Assembly (NCBI GenBank): GCA_002162955.1
Contig: MABD01000009.1
Coordinates: forward strand, 62,001-126,000
From: Gammaproteobacteria bacterium 45_16_T64
GTDB taxonomy: Bacteria > Pseudomonadota > Gammaproteobacteria > Pseudomonadales > Ketobacteraceae
Reading direction: 5' to 3'
DNA: 64,000 nt
Part shown: piece after piece, positions 17,799 to 27,395 of the stretch
Numbering within the stretch: position 1 is the first letter of the stretch
How the letters are laid out: every line of letters starts with the position of its first letter
Made by a program: the position numbers and the translations under genes
Notes under the pieces: generated by a model
What the model saw: the letters and a program-made list of their open reading frames with translations, nothing else
Told to the model about the DNA's origin: nothing
Databases searched by the model: none

Positions 17799-19247
17799 AT
17801 GATCATTGTTCCGATAGAAAAAAAGATTAGCTGGAAACAAGCTCCTATTGTCACCGCCGTACTTATTTTTCTTAACGTACTTACGTTCATCGTTTGGCAA
17901 ACCCAGGATGAACGTAAAGTTGCATCCCTCACGGAACAACATAAAGACAGTATCCTGCCCAAGATGGAGTATGACAACTTCATCAACTATCTATACCAAT
18001 CAGATCAAATACCTCTCGCCCAGGCCATCGAGCAACAATGGAACGACGGCGATAAGAATGCCATATACCCCCATATATTAGTCGACCTAGGGTATATTCT
18101 CTGGCTCAACCAAACTGACCTCTCATTTTGGGGGGAGAAAGAGTATGGCCCATGGTTACGCGAACATAAGAAAGTTGAAGCGCAAATACGCGAAATAAGT
18201 TACATCAAGTACGGGCTTACTCCTGCCGAAAGCCGGCCCCTCACTTTATTTACCTACCAATTTTTACACCATGACTGGAGCCAGCTTGTTGGCAACATGA
18301 TTTTTCTCGCTATCGTAGGAATAGGCGTTGAAGCTGCAATTGGATCGTTTCATTTTCTAGTCGCTTATATTCTGTGCGCACTACTCGCAAGCCTTACCTA
18401 TCTTGCGTTCAATGGTGCAAGCCCCATTCCTCTAGTCGGTGCCTCTGGGGCAATTTCTGCCATATTAGGCATGTATATCGCAATTTATGAACTACACAAG
18501 ATTCGCTTTTTCTATTTTGTTATATTTTATTGGGGTTATTTTACTGCACCAGCGCTTGTAATCGCTCCAGCATGGATTCTCATAGAGGTACTGCAACTTA
18601 TCATTAACCCTGAAGCAAACACTGGCTATAGCGCAATCGTAGGGGGCTTAAGCGCTGGGGTTGCGTATATTTATGCCTTTAGACGATGGATCTTGGTAAA
18701 AGATAGTCCATCACTGGAAGCCTCCGATGCCGATCAGGCCTACCGTACTCAACTAAACGATGCCCTTAAACAAATCTCAATATTCAATTTTTCTGCAGCC
18801 CGAGTTCAACTTGAATCCTTATCAAAAGCACATCCAAAGCACATCCAGCTGAAAATCCAGCGCTACCATGTAGAAAAGATGCACAAAAACCAAACAACCA
18901 TAGATACACTAGTACTCGATATTTTCCAACACGGCGTTCATCACCATCAATACTTAGAGTCCGTTCATGACCTCTATTGCGATTACTTATCTCAAGAGCA
19001 CAGTGCCGTTATCCCCTTTGATCTCAACATCAAATTACTCCTTGTATTTATTCAACTAAAACAATTAGATACCGCAAAAAAGATCGTAAAACAGTTGATG
19101 ACGGAGCCAAACGATGACGCAATGTTGGCAAAGGCTCTTTATAGTTTAAGTAAAGCTTTAGAACGACAAGGGTTAAGTGACGAGGCCTATCGATACGAAA
19201 ATATGGCCAAAAAGCTTCAATCTACAACACAACCCCCTTCAACCTGA
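17799..19247 (+). CDS. rhomboid-family membrane protein, probably catalytically dead, with C-terminal helical repeat region
   Basis: A 482-residue protein. Residues 1-35 hold a first membrane segment, 36-140 a soluble insertion, and 145-295 the rhomboid core. The Ser motif GASG is intact (Ser216), and GNM (Asn166) of the oxyanion site remains, but the position of the catalytic His in the last helix is Ile280 (YSAIVGGLSAG where active enzymes read YWAHxGGxxAG), and the oxyanion His is Gln162. Residues 300-482 look like TPR-type helices. It resembles long gammaproteobacterial rhomboids, but loss of both His residues argues for an inactive, binding role. Confidence 0.85.
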   Translation: MIIVPIEKKISWKQAPIVTAVLIFLNVLTFIVWQTQDERKVASLTEQHKDSILPKMEYDNFINYLYQSDQIPLAQAIEQQWNDGDKNAIYPHILVDLGYILWLNQTDLSFWGEKEYGPWLREHKKVEAQIREISYIKYGLTPAESRPLTLFTYQFLHHDWSQLVGNMIFLAIVGIGVEAAIGSFHFLVAYILCALLASLTYLAFNGASPIPLVGASGAISAILGMYIAIYELHKIRFFYFVIFYWGYFTAPALVIAPAWILIEVLQLIINPEANTGYSAIVGGLSAGVAYIYAFRRWILVKDSPSLEASDADQAYRTQLNDALKQISIFNFSAARVQLESLSKAHPKHIQLKIQRYHVEKMHKNQTTIDTLVLDIFQHGVHHHQYLESVHDLYCDYLSQEHSAVIPFDLNIKLLLVFIQLKQLDTAKKIVKQLMTEPNDDAMLAKALYSLSKALERQGLSDEAYRYENMAKKLQSTTQPPST

Positions 19248-19405
19248 CCAAAACGTACTAAAATTAGCGCGATTGCAAACCTTTTGGTCATTACCTCTCA
19301 CTATAGATTTAGATAACCTCAATAACGGCTCCGGAGAATTGTTCTTACGTTGAGCCCACCACCTATTCGCCGATTTTATAACGACTTTTTCTGAAGGAGC
19401 CCTTT

Positions 19406-20659
19406 ATGATCGACTGGAGTGACACGCAGCGCATGATGCGCGATGCAGTGCGCAGCTTTATTGAGTCCGAGATTGCCCCCAACGTAGAAGAGCTTGAGCA
19501 TGGGGATACCCCGCCCTACGACGTCTTACGAAAAATGATCAAAACGTTCGGCATAGACGCTATGGCTCGCACTAATTTCGAAAAGACAATCGCAAAAGAA
19601 AAAGCGATTGCCGCCGGTACCTACGAAGCCAAAACACCCGCGAAAAAAGATGACGCCGCAAAAGAAATGATGCGAGCGGATGAAACTGCAATGACCATGA
19701 TCCCCGTGATAGAGCTGTGCAAATACTGCCCAGGAATGGTGACCGCAATGGGAGTAAGCATGGGGCTGACTGGCGGAGCTATTATGTCAAAAGGCTCAAT
19801 TGCCCAAAAAGAGCGTTGGGCCCCCGAATTACTCACATTAGAAAAAGTCGGCGCGTGGGCAATCACCGAACCAAATTCTGGCTCCGATGCTTTTGGTTCG
19901 ATGAAAGCTAGCTGCAAACGAACTGAAGATGGCGGTTATATTCTTAACGGGAACAAGACATTTATTACCAACGGCCCTTACGCAGACACAATCATCTTCA
20001 TCTGTAAGCTAGACGAAGAAGGCATCGAACCAAAACAGCGGAAGGTACTGAGTTTTATCCTTGATTCCGGCATGCCAGGCCTAGAACAAAGCAAGCCGTT
20101 TAGAAAGATGGGAATTCACTCCTCACCTACCGGCGAGCTATTCTTGCAAGACGTAAAGGTAGGAGCAGACCGACTACTGGGAGAAACCGAAGACGTGTCC
20201 GCTCGCTCGGGGGCCAAAGATACCTTTTCCTCTGAACGATCCGGTGTTGCGGCAATGGCACTTGGTATCGTTGAACGTTGTTTAGCGCTGTCTGTACAAT
20301 ATTCGAAGGAAAGAGTGCAATTTGGGCAGCCAATTGGACAGTTTCAGTTGATACAGGCAAAACTAGCCAAGATGGAAGTTGCTCGGGTTAATTTACAAAA
20401 TATGGTATTCCGCTATATCGAATTATCCGCAAAAGGCCACAAACCGACTCTCGCAGAAGCATCTGCAATGAAATTATATGCAGCACAAGCCGCCGTTGAC
20501 GTTGCATTGGAAGCCGTCCAGATCCACGGAGGCAATGGATATATGGCAGAATACCATGTAGAACAACTTGCCAGAGACGCAAAGATCTTACAGATCTACG
20601 GTGGTACCGACGAAATACAAATTACTCATATCGCAAGAGATTTACTATCCAGGGAATAA
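19406..20659 (+). CDS. acyl-CoA dehydrogenase
   Basis: A 417-residue FAD enzyme for the first step of acyl-CoA beta-oxidation. It shows the FAD-binding AWAITEPNSGSDA and FITNGPYAD, the ERSGVAAMALGI helix and the C-terminal QIHGGNGYMAEYHVEQLARDAKILQIYGGTDE split here for brevity into recognised blocks IHGGNGY and IYGGTDE. AGGAG lies 8 bases before the ATG. An unusual Lys/Ala-rich insertion at about residues 60-85 precedes the substrate domain. The chain length it prefers cannot be told. It stands alone between the rhomboid-like gene and uup. Confidence 0.92.
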   Translation: MIDWSDTQRMMRDAVRSFIESEIAPNVEELEHGDTPPYDVLRKMIKTFGIDAMARTNFEKTIAKEKAIAAGTYEAKTPAKKDDAAKEMMRADETAMTMIPVIELCKYCPGMVTAMGVSMGLTGGAIMSKGSIAQKERWAPELLTLEKVGAWAITEPNSGSDAFGSMKASCKRTEDGGYILNGNKTFITNGPYADTIIFICKLDEEGIEPKQRKVLSFILDSGMPGLEQSKPFRKMGIHSSPTGELFLQDVKVGADRLLGETEDVSARSGAKDTFSSERSGVAAMALGIVERCLALSVQYSKERVQFGQPIGQFQLIQAKLAKMEVARVNLQNMVFRYIELSAKGHKPTLAEASAMKLYAAQAAVDVALEAVQIHGGNGYMAEYHVEQLARDAKILQIYGGTDEIQITHIARDLLSRE

Positions 20660-20671
20660 TCCATCTACCTA

Positions 20672-20708
20672 ACTGGCCACTAATTAACTTAGCTGATTAA
20701 TGGCCAGT
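20672..20708. terminator. hairpin after the acyl-CoA dehydrogenase gene
   Basis: ACTGGCCA (20672-20679) and TGGCCAGT (20701-20708) form a perfect 8-bp stem whose 21-base loop can pair further. There is no T-run, so termination would be weak or factor-dependent. Confidence 0.45.
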
Positions 20709-20800
20709 CACTCCCTCCCTTCCATTGTTCCTGCAAGCCAGACCCAGTTCGGGTATACTTCCCGCCGCACATTATTGCTCATTGTATGAAGGAAGTTCCC

Positions 20801-22690
20801 ATGTCATTGCTACGTTTACGAGATATTACCGTTAGCTTCGGTGGTCCGATGCTACTCGACCATCTCAACCTGACCATCGAGAAAGGCGATAAGTTATGCC
20901 TTGTAGGTCGAAATGGTTCTGGGAAGTCCACGCTGCTCAAAACCATTACCGGTGAAATCAAGCCAGATGAAGGCCTTATAGAAAGTAGCGGCAATATAAA
21001 AATCGCGCGCCTTGAGCAGGATGTCCCCGATACTGGTGCAGGGTCGGTTTTTCACGTTGTTGCCTCAGGACTAGGTGACATAGGGCCTTTATTAGATGAA
21101 TACAATAAGATTACCCACGATGTCGCAGAAGATCCTAGCGAATCCAACCTCAATCTATTGGAATCTATTCAAAGAAAATTAGAAGCGCAAAATGGCTGGG
21201 AACTACAACAACGGGTAGACACCACGCTGTCAAAACTGAGCCTTGATGGGGACATGCAGTTTTCTGACTTATCGGGGGGTGTCAAACGACGCACCTTGCT
21301 TGCTAAAGCCCTAGTTCAAGAGCCTGACCTATTATTGCTCGACGAGCCGACCAACCATCTGGATATTGAATCTATACAATGGTTAGAAGAATTTCTCGCG
21401 AGCTACCAAGGTAGCCTACTATTTATCAGTCACGATAGATCATTTTTAGAAAAGCTGGCGAATCGTGTTATCGATTTAGACCGGGGGCAGTTATCTGATT
21501 GGCCAGGCAGTTACCAAAATTACCTACGCCGAAAACAAGAACAGCTAGAAGCGGAAGAAAAACAAAATGCCCTTTTTGATAAGCGCCTTTCGCAAGAAGA
21601 AGTGTGGATTCGCCAAGGTATAAAAGCACGTCGTACAAGAAATGAAGGGCGTGTACGCGCGCTCAAAACCATGCGCCAAGAACGCTCGGAAAGACGCAAT
21701 GTACAAGGCAAGGCATCATTTGTAACCCAAGTCGCCGATCGCAGTGGTCAAAAGGTCATCGAAGCCAAGAACATCAATTTTACCTACGAAAACAATCCGA
21801 TTGTACAAGACCTGTCGACCCTTATATTACGCGGCGACAAGATAGGGCTTATAGGGCCTAACGGTGTGGGTAAATCCACGCTGCTTAACTTGCTATTAGC
21901 TAAACTAGCGCCGCAGTCCGGGACCGTAGAGCTTGGCACTAATTTGCAAATAGCATTTTTCGACCAACTAAGGGATCAGTTAGATGAGTCGCAAACGGTA
22001 CGCCAGAATATTGGGGAAGGCAGTGATTCGATAGACGTCAACGGTCAAACTAAACATGTAATCGGCTACCTGCAAGATTTCTTGTTTACTCCTGACAGAG
22101 CCAACACACCGGTAAAAGCACTCTCTGGCGGGGAGAAGAACCGCCTCCTGCTGGCTAAGATTTTCTCCAAACCATCCAATTTACTTATTATGGATGAACC
22201 CACCAACGACCTGGATATCGAAACGCTAGAGCTGCTGGAAGAGTTAGTGTCCAGTTACACTGGCACCCTGCTACTCGTAAGCCACGATCGAACCTTTATT
22301 AATAATGTCGTTACCAGCACACTGGTGTTTGAAGGGAATGGCAAAATTGGCGAATACCTCGGAAGCTACGATGATTGGATTCGTCAACGACCAAAGGGCA
22401 ACCAAAGCGCTGCGGTAAAAACAGTCAAAAAAAAGGAAGCCAAAGCACCCAGCACCACAAAACTAAGCTACAAGGAAAATAGAGAACTTGAGTCCCTCCC
22501 AAAAGAGATAGAGCAGCATGAAATTCGTACCGAAGAAATTCATAGCCTCTTAGCAGACCCAAAAATCTATCAAGACAGCCCAGATAACGTTAACAAACTA
22601 CAAGCAGAATTAGCATCCGTAGAGAAGTCACTAGAGATTGCGTTTGAGCGATGGGAGTTTCTCGAAGCCAAACAAGAAAATGCAGGGTAA
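20801..22690 (+). CDS. uup: ABC-F family ATPase Uup
   Basis: A 629-residue soluble protein with two ABC domains: Walker A motifs GRNGSGKST (about 36-44) and GPNGVGKST, signatures LSGGVKRRTLLAKAL and LSGGEKNRLLLAKI, and Walker B LLLDEPTNHLD and LIMDEPTNDLD. A basic, helical linker and a C-terminal coiled coil (about 555-629) mark Uup among ABC-F proteins. ABC-F factors act on the ribosome or on DNA structures; Uup limits transposon precise excision in E. coli. The ATG at 20801 has AAGGAAG just upstream, better than the ATG at 20786. Confidence 0.93.
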   Translation: MSLLRLRDITVSFGGPMLLDHLNLTIEKGDKLCLVGRNGSGKSTLLKTITGEIKPDEGLIESSGNIKIARLEQDVPDTGAGSVFHVVASGLGDIGPLLDEYNKITHDVAEDPSESNLNLLESIQRKLEAQNGWELQQRVDTTLSKLSLDGDMQFSDLSGGVKRRTLLAKALVQEPDLLLLDEPTNHLDIESIQWLEEFLASYQGSLLFISHDRSFLEKLANRVIDLDRGQLSDWPGSYQNYLRRKQEQLEAEEKQNALFDKRLSQEEVWIRQGIKARRTRNEGRVRALKTMRQERSERRNVQGKASFVTQVADRSGQKVIEAKNINFTYENNPIVQDLSTLILRGDKIGLIGPNGVGKSTLLNLLLAKLAPQSGTVELGTNLQIAFFDQLRDQLDESQTVRQNIGEGSDSIDVNGQTKHVIGYLQDFLFTPDRANTPVKALSGGEKNRLLLAKIFSKPSNLLIMDEPTNDLDIETLELLEELVSSYTGTLLLVSHDRTFINNVVTSTLVFEGNGKIGEYLGSYDDWIRQRPKGNQSAAVKTVKKKEAKAPSTTKLSYKENRELESLPKEIEQHEIRTEEIHSLLADPKIYQDSPDNVNKLQAELASVEKSLEIAFERWEFLEAKQENAG

Positions 22691-22761
22691 CCCGCACGTC
22701 TTACTTTCGTTCAATGAAAACTTATTTGCTAGCTAACTGGAAAAAAAGCACTTTTAGTCTA

Positions 22762-22784
22762 AACTGATTATAAAACAATCAGTT
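22762..22784. repeat. 8-bp inverted repeat just before the MCP start
   Basis: AACTGATT and AATCAGTT surround a 7-base loop and end 10 bases before the GTG start, where a ribosome site would be expected. It may be an operator or control translation. Confidence 0.45.
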
Positions 22785-22794
22785 ACAACTCGAC

Positions 22795-24006
22795 GTGCTC
22801 ACTTTTTCTGGAAATTGGCAAAATTTGAATAAGTCCCAGCTGTTTTTGCTTTTTATCATTGCCGGCGGAACCCTTTCTGCTCTGGCACCTCAACTCTGGA
22901 TAACACTGAGCGTATTCGGTGTTATCGCAATATCCTATGCGATAGTCCATAAAGAGCTCTTATTACCACCAAAAGCAGACGAACAAGAGTCAGTACCTGA
23001 GTTTTTATCATCCAACGAAACCACACCACTCAATGACTCGATGACGATCATGCACGAAGGTCATTCAGAGATCCAGTCAGACTTGAGCTTCCTTAAAAGC
23101 GCCATAGATGACAGCACCACTCAGTTGACCGGCAGTTTTTCTGGTATGTCAGCGACCTCCAACGAAACCAACAAGCTCATCAATCACGTCATGTCTCTTG
23201 TGACAGGTCAGACCAAGAGCTCCGAAGCCGACGATAAAAACCAAGAGGAGTCAGTCACCGTAGAAAAGTTTGCTCGCGAGGTAAGTGATACCCTCTCTGA
23301 GTATGTTGAATTACTGATTGATGTCAGCGATAAGAGCGTACAAGCGGTGCATCATATTGGCGACATGGTTACGGAGTTGGAGCAAATGTTCGGCTTGCTC
23401 AACGAAATTCGTAATATCGCTGAGCAGACCAACCTTCTCGCGCTCAATGCTGCGATCGAAGCGGCTAGAGCAGGTGAAGCAGGCCGTGGCTTCGCCGTTG
23501 TTGCTGATGAAGTCCGGAACCTATCTCAACACACCAATAACTTAAGTGACCAGATAAGAAACAGAGCCGAAGCCGCGCAGACTACAGTGACGGAAGTTAA
23601 AAGAATCGTTGGAGAAATAGCCTCGATGGATCTTAATAATGCCATCGATGCCAAAGGACACGTCGACACAATGCTTGTCAGCCTCGAAGATATGAACCAA
23701 TCCATTTCAAGCACCATGGACGATCTCAATGGCCTCAACCAACATGTAAACCAAGACGTCAACAAGGCAATTATGGCTCTACAATTTGGTGATGTCACTG
23801 GTCAGGTAGTTTCTCAAATAACAGCTAAACTGAATCAATTAGAGCAGATCAATAAACAGTGGGATGCACTTGCAGAAGAGAGTCACTTTACTCAGCACGC
23901 GAAAGGCGCCATCGATGAATTGGCAGTCCTAGTTGAACAAAAACATCAAAAAACTGTAGAAACTGGTGAAGAAGCAGGATCAGGTGGCGATTTAGATCTA
24001 TTCTAA
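22795..24006 (+). CDS. methyl-accepting chemotaxis-type signalling protein without periplasmic sensor
   Basis: A 403-residue protein. Two adjacent membrane segments (about residues 14-31 and 34-52) leave almost no periplasmic part, and there is no recognisable HAMP domain. The cytoplasmic coiled coil has the conserved MCP hairpin tip ([20 protein letters not shown] and [14 protein letters not shown], residues 205-245). The start is a GTG at 22795 with no clear ribosome site; no better in-frame start precedes the membrane segment. It is followed within 50 bases by a STAS gene and then a phosphatase/kinase response regulator, suggesting one signalling operon in which it senses membrane or internal cues. 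Confidence 0.85.
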   Translation: MLTFSGNWQNLNKSQLFLLFIIAGGTLSALAPQLWITLSVFGVIAISYAIVHKELLLPPKADEQESVPEFLSSNETTPLNDSMTIMHEGHSEIQSDLSFLKSAIDDSTTQLTGSFSGMSATSNETNKLINHVMSLVTGQTKSSEADDKNQEESVTVEKFAREVSDTLSEYVELLIDVSDKSVQAVHHIGDMVTELEQMFGLLNEIRNIAEQTNLLALNAAIEAARAGEAGRGFAVVADEVRNLSQHTNNLSDQIRNRAEAAQTTVTEVKRIVGEIASMDLNNAIDAKGHVDTMLVSLEDMNQSISSTMDDLNGLNQHVNQDVNKAIMALQFGDVTGQVVSQITAKLNQLEQINKQWDALAEESHFTQHAKGAIDELAVLVEQKHQKTVETGEEAGSGGDLDLF

Positions 24007-24055
24007 AGAAAGCAGCTTAGCTAAATAATATTGTAAACCAACGTGGAGCAAGACT

Positions 24056-24352
24056 ATGCCGGTAGAAAGTGCATTATCCAGCGATAACAAGGAACTCACC
24101 ATCAGTATCGTCGGTAGGTTTGATTTTGAGCTTGTACAAGAATTTCGCTCAGCCTACGCAGAAAAAAAGGACGTGATTTACACAATAGACATGCGGGCCA
24201 CCGAACACATGGATAGTTCGGCGTTAGGCATGCTGCTTAATATGCGAAAAACCCTTGGTGAGAGCGCGAAGATCTCCATCGTTAATTGTCGCCCTCAGAT
24301 AAAGAAAATTCTCACAATCTCTCGCTTCGATAAGAAATTCAATATTGAGTAA
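24056..24352 (+). CDS. STAS-domain anti-anti-sigma factor (HsbA-like)
   Basis: A 98-residue STAS protein. The phosphorylation loop MDSSALGML is intact, with Ser55 matching the phosphorylated serine of SpoIIAA/RsbV. GGAG lies before the ATG. The next gene carries both a PP2C phosphatase and a HATPase kinase-like domain, the two activities that switch such a protein. In Pseudomonas aeruginosa the equivalent pair is HsbA and HsbR, which act on the anti-sigma factor FlgM and on biofilm formation; a similar role here is inferred from architecture only. Confidence 0.9.
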   Translation: MPVESALSSDNKELTISIVGRFDFELVQEFRSAYAEKKDVIYTIDMRATEHMDSSALGMLLNMRKTLGESAKISIVNCRPQIKKILTISRFDKKFNIE

Positions 24353-24366
24353 GTAGGCGTAGATTT

Positions 24367-26037
24367 ATGAATATCTTGATCGTCGATGATACTGAAGCCA
24401 ATCGAAAGCTATTATCTTGGATTCTAGAGGATGATGGCCATACCGTAATAGAAGCGGTTAATGGGCAGGAAGGTGTCGATATTTTCAAGTCAGAATCACC
24501 TGACTTAGTTCTGATGGATGTAATGATGCCCATCATGGATGGGTTTGAAGCGACCAAAACTATTCGAGAGTATTTGGGTGACACCCACGTCCCTATTATC
24601 TTTCTTACAGCGCTATCCGATGACGCATCTCTAGCTAAATGCCTCTCCATTGGCGGTGATGATTTTCTGAGCAAACCTATTAACGAGCAGGTTCTGCAAG
24701 CTAAAATCAAAGCCCATTCGCGTATCCGTGATCTCAACGAAGAGCTAAACAACCAAAAGGTTGAGCTTGAAAAACTGCATTTACTGACTGAGCGTGAGCA
24801 CGAAATCGCTAAATCAGTATTTGAGAAAGCGATGGGTGCCAGCCTAAGAGACTGCACGAATACCCGACACTATATTTCACCAGCAACAACATTTAATGGT
24901 GATATTTTACTATCGGCGCCCTCTCCTTCTGGCGGACTGTATGTAATACTGGCCGATTTTACTGGCCATGGCTTACCTGCCGCTATCGGTGCTCTACCGT
25001 TGTCACAGACATTCTATGACTGCACCGTTGCGGGCGATTCCGTCAGCGATATCGCTCGCAAACTCAATCGGTCACTGGAAGGTTTCTTGCCTGATTTTAT
25101 GTTTGCTGCCGCCGCCGTATTAGAAATGAATGGCGACGGTAGTCGCGTTACGTTCTGGGCGGGCGGCCTGCCTGACATCCTAATCACTGATTCCGAAGGC
25201 AAGCTCAAAGAAACCATCATTTCGTCACATATGCCTCTTGGTGTACTTGAGGACAGTGAGTTTGAGCGAGAAGTGACTATTCGCCATCCAGAACCCGGCG
25301 ATCGCTTCTATGTCTACACCGACGGTATCACGGAGTCCCTCAATCCTAAAGGCGATATGTACGGAGACGACCGCATGCAAGCCCTATTTGACGGTACGCA
25401 AAGCGATCCTTTCACAAAGCTAATTTATGACATCAAAACCTTCCGTGGCGACCTGGATCAGAACGACGATATTACTGTCATAGAACTCATCTGCTCCCCT
25501 GTTGAATTGGAAGCAGAAGAACACACAGAAGCGCCTAAGCAAGGTAAACTCCCTTGGACTTTGAATATGAGCTTGGGACCAGAAGCGTTACTAGGCACAT
25601 CACCGGTATCCCAAGTGATCGATATGATGGGGGCATCACCCGGTGTTTCAGAGCACAAAGACTACCTCCACACAGTCATGTCAGAGCTGTTCTCTAACGC
25701 ACTTGAGCATGGAGTACTAGGCTTATCGTCCCAATTAAAACTTACCGAAGATGGCTATCTGGATTACTACACCCAGAGGGAAGAAAGGCTAAATGAACTA
25801 AAAGAAGGTAATGTTACCATTAATGTTTCTTTTGAAGTTGACGAGAAGCATGGACAACTTACCGTTCAATTCAGTGATTCGGGGAAAGGTTTTGATGTAA
25901 ACAACCTTAGAAAGTCTGATGAAGATGATTCATTTGGTCGTGGCGTATCACTCATCGACACGTTATGTGACAGCGTAGAATACAACGATACTGGAACGTC
26001 AGTTACCGTCACATATACCTTGGGAAAAACTATCTAA
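24367..26037 (+). CDS. response regulator with PP2C phosphatase and HATPase domains (HsbR-like)
   Basis: A 556-residue partner-switching regulator. Residues 1-120 are a receiver domain (phospho-acceptor Asp51 in LMDVMMPIMDG, Lys103), followed by a coiled linker, a SpoIIE/PP2C phosphatase domain at about 155-375 (ADFTGHG, YTDGITE, NDDITVIE), and a C-terminal HATPase at about 410-550 (SELFSNALEHG, DSGKGFD, GRGVSLID). The gene follows the STAS gene by 14 bases. Known HsbR-type proteins phosphorylate or dephosphorylate the STAS partner depending on receiver phosphorylation. No cognate histidine kinase is nearby; the MCP upstream is the likely input. Confidence 0.92.
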   Translation: MNILIVDDTEANRKLLSWILEDDGHTVIEAVNGQEGVDIFKSESPDLVLMDVMMPIMDGFEATKTIREYLGDTHVPIIFLTALSDDASLAKCLSIGGDDFLSKPINEQVLQAKIKAHSRIRDLNEELNNQKVELEKLHLLTEREHEIAKSVFEKAMGASLRDCTNTRHYISPATTFNGDILLSAPSPSGGLYVILADFTGHGLPAAIGALPLSQTFYDCTVAGDSVSDIARKLNRSLEGFLPDFMFAAAAVLEMNGDGSRVTFWAGGLPDILITDSEGKLKETIISSHMPLGVLEDSEFEREVTIRHPEPGDRFYVYTDGITESLNPKGDMYGDDRMQALFDGTQSDPFTKLIYDIKTFRGDLDQNDDITVIELICSPVELEAEEHTEAPKQGKLPWTLNMSLGPEALLGTSPVSQVIDMMGASPGVSEHKDYLHTVMSELFSNALEHGVLGLSSQLKLTEDGYLDYYTQREERLNELKEGNVTINVSFEVDEKHGQLTVQFSDSGKGFDVNNLRKSDEDDSFGRGVSLIDTLCDSVEYNDTGTSVTVTYTLGKTI

Positions 26038-26064
26038 ACCTATAGTTTATTGGTCTTATTATTT

Positions 26065-27105
26065 TTACACTTCCCCCTCTAACATACCCTGCCGATAAAC
26101 GGCGGGGGTCTTACCCGTCCACTTTTTGAACGCTCGGTGAAACGAGCTAGCTTCAGAAAAACCCATCAGCATAGCAATTTCATCAATGGTGAGTTCGGGT
26201 TGGGACAAATAATAAATGGAGCCATCTTTACGAATACTATCCTTTATCTCCTGATAACTCGTATTCTCATCTTTTAAGCGTCGGCGTAATGTTTGCGGTG
26301 TCATATTAAGCTTCTCGCACACCACAGAAAAATCAGGGAAGTTATTCCCATATTCTTTACTGATAATACTTCGAATCTGTGCGTTCAGGCTAGCATTTTT
26401 GATATCGCCTTCCATCAACTCCCGTAACGAAGACTTAAGAAATTTAGACAATGAAAGCGGATTTTGTATTAACGGCATATCCAAGTATCGATTTTCCAAC
26501 ACCAAGACTGTTGCTGCCTGGTTATACAAAACAGGACAAGAAAATTGATCGGCATAACCGCCATCATCTATCATTTCAAAATCAAAACATATCTTTTTGG
26601 GCACCAACGTTTGTCCAACCAACCAACCAAAAAAACGTACCGCTAAAAAGACCGTCGCTTCTAATATATGCTCACGAAACTCAACATTCTTGAACGAATT
26701 GAACTGCACACGAGAGTCATCATCACTACGCTTCAATTCTGCAGACATATATATTTCAAACAATTCGTAAAACTTAATACTACGAGTAATCGCTTTCTCT
26801 AAGGTAGCGCAATTAATCAGTGCATGAGCCATCATGCTGAAAGTACCCGGTCGGGATACACGCCCTTCACCAAACCCCATAAACTCATCTTGAGTTCGAT
26901 GCATAACAATCAGCATAAGTTGAATTAGTGTACGTTTTTCGATAGCGGCATTGGGCTGCTCAAGCAAACTAGGTTCGATGCCAACCTCTTCCAACAGCTC
27001 GTGTGAACTTACGCCGCTGCGTTTTGCCGCTTCCAGCAATACCAGTACCTGTTTTATCGGAATTAGATCTTTAGCCACACGTTCCTCTATCTTCTTTTCA
27101 TTCAC
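26065..27105 (-). CDS. AraC-family transcriptional regulator (Arabinose_bd-like N-domain)
   Basis: A 346-residue activator. The N-terminal domain (about 20-210) resembles the OruR/ArgR-type ligand domain of this AraC subgroup, and the C-terminal pair of helix-turn-helix units reads FPDFSVVCEKLNMTPQTLRRRL and IDEIAMLMGFSEASSFHRAF. I chose the GTG at 27103-27105 because GAGGTG lies 9 bases upstream and the resulting length fits the family; a GTG at 27217-27219 would add 38 uncharacteristic residues. It faces the acyl-CoA dehydrogenase operon divergently and is a candidate regulator of it. Confidence 0.85.
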   Translation of the reverse strand: MNEKKIEERVAKDLIPIKQVLVLLEAAKRSGVSSHELLEEVGIEPSLLEQPNAAIEKRTLIQLMLIVMHRTQDEFMGFGEGRVSRPGTFSMMAHALINCATLEKAITRSIKFYELFEIYMSAELKRSDDDSRVQFNSFKNVEFREHILEATVFLAVRFFGWLVGQTLVPKKICFDFEMIDDGGYADQFSCPVLYNQAATVLVLENRYLDMPLIQNPLSLSKFLKSSLRELMEGDIKNASLNAQIRSIISKEYGNNFPDFSVVCEKLNMTPQTLRRRLKDENTSYQEIKDSIRKDGSIYYLSQPELTIDEIAMLMGFSEASSFHRAFKKWTGKTPAVYRQGMLEGEV

Positions 27106-27395
27106 TATCGCGAACACCTCGACAGTGTTCCCACGATACCTTAAGATCGTTCTAACAGCCGTATTTGCATAACAAAAACAAAGGTAAACACAGCTTATAC
27201 CCCTATAGAGTTCGTCCACTTTACTGCCTACAACACAGAAGATCTACCCTCATGAACGAATATGTCAGGAAATTTGGCATATTACGTCATTGCTGAAAAC
27301 GGACTCAAAAAACAATAATTAGAACCATGCAGTCAGGCCTATGACCCTTACCCGCTCTGGGGTTAACTGCTAGAGATACAGGACAAGGTAATAAT

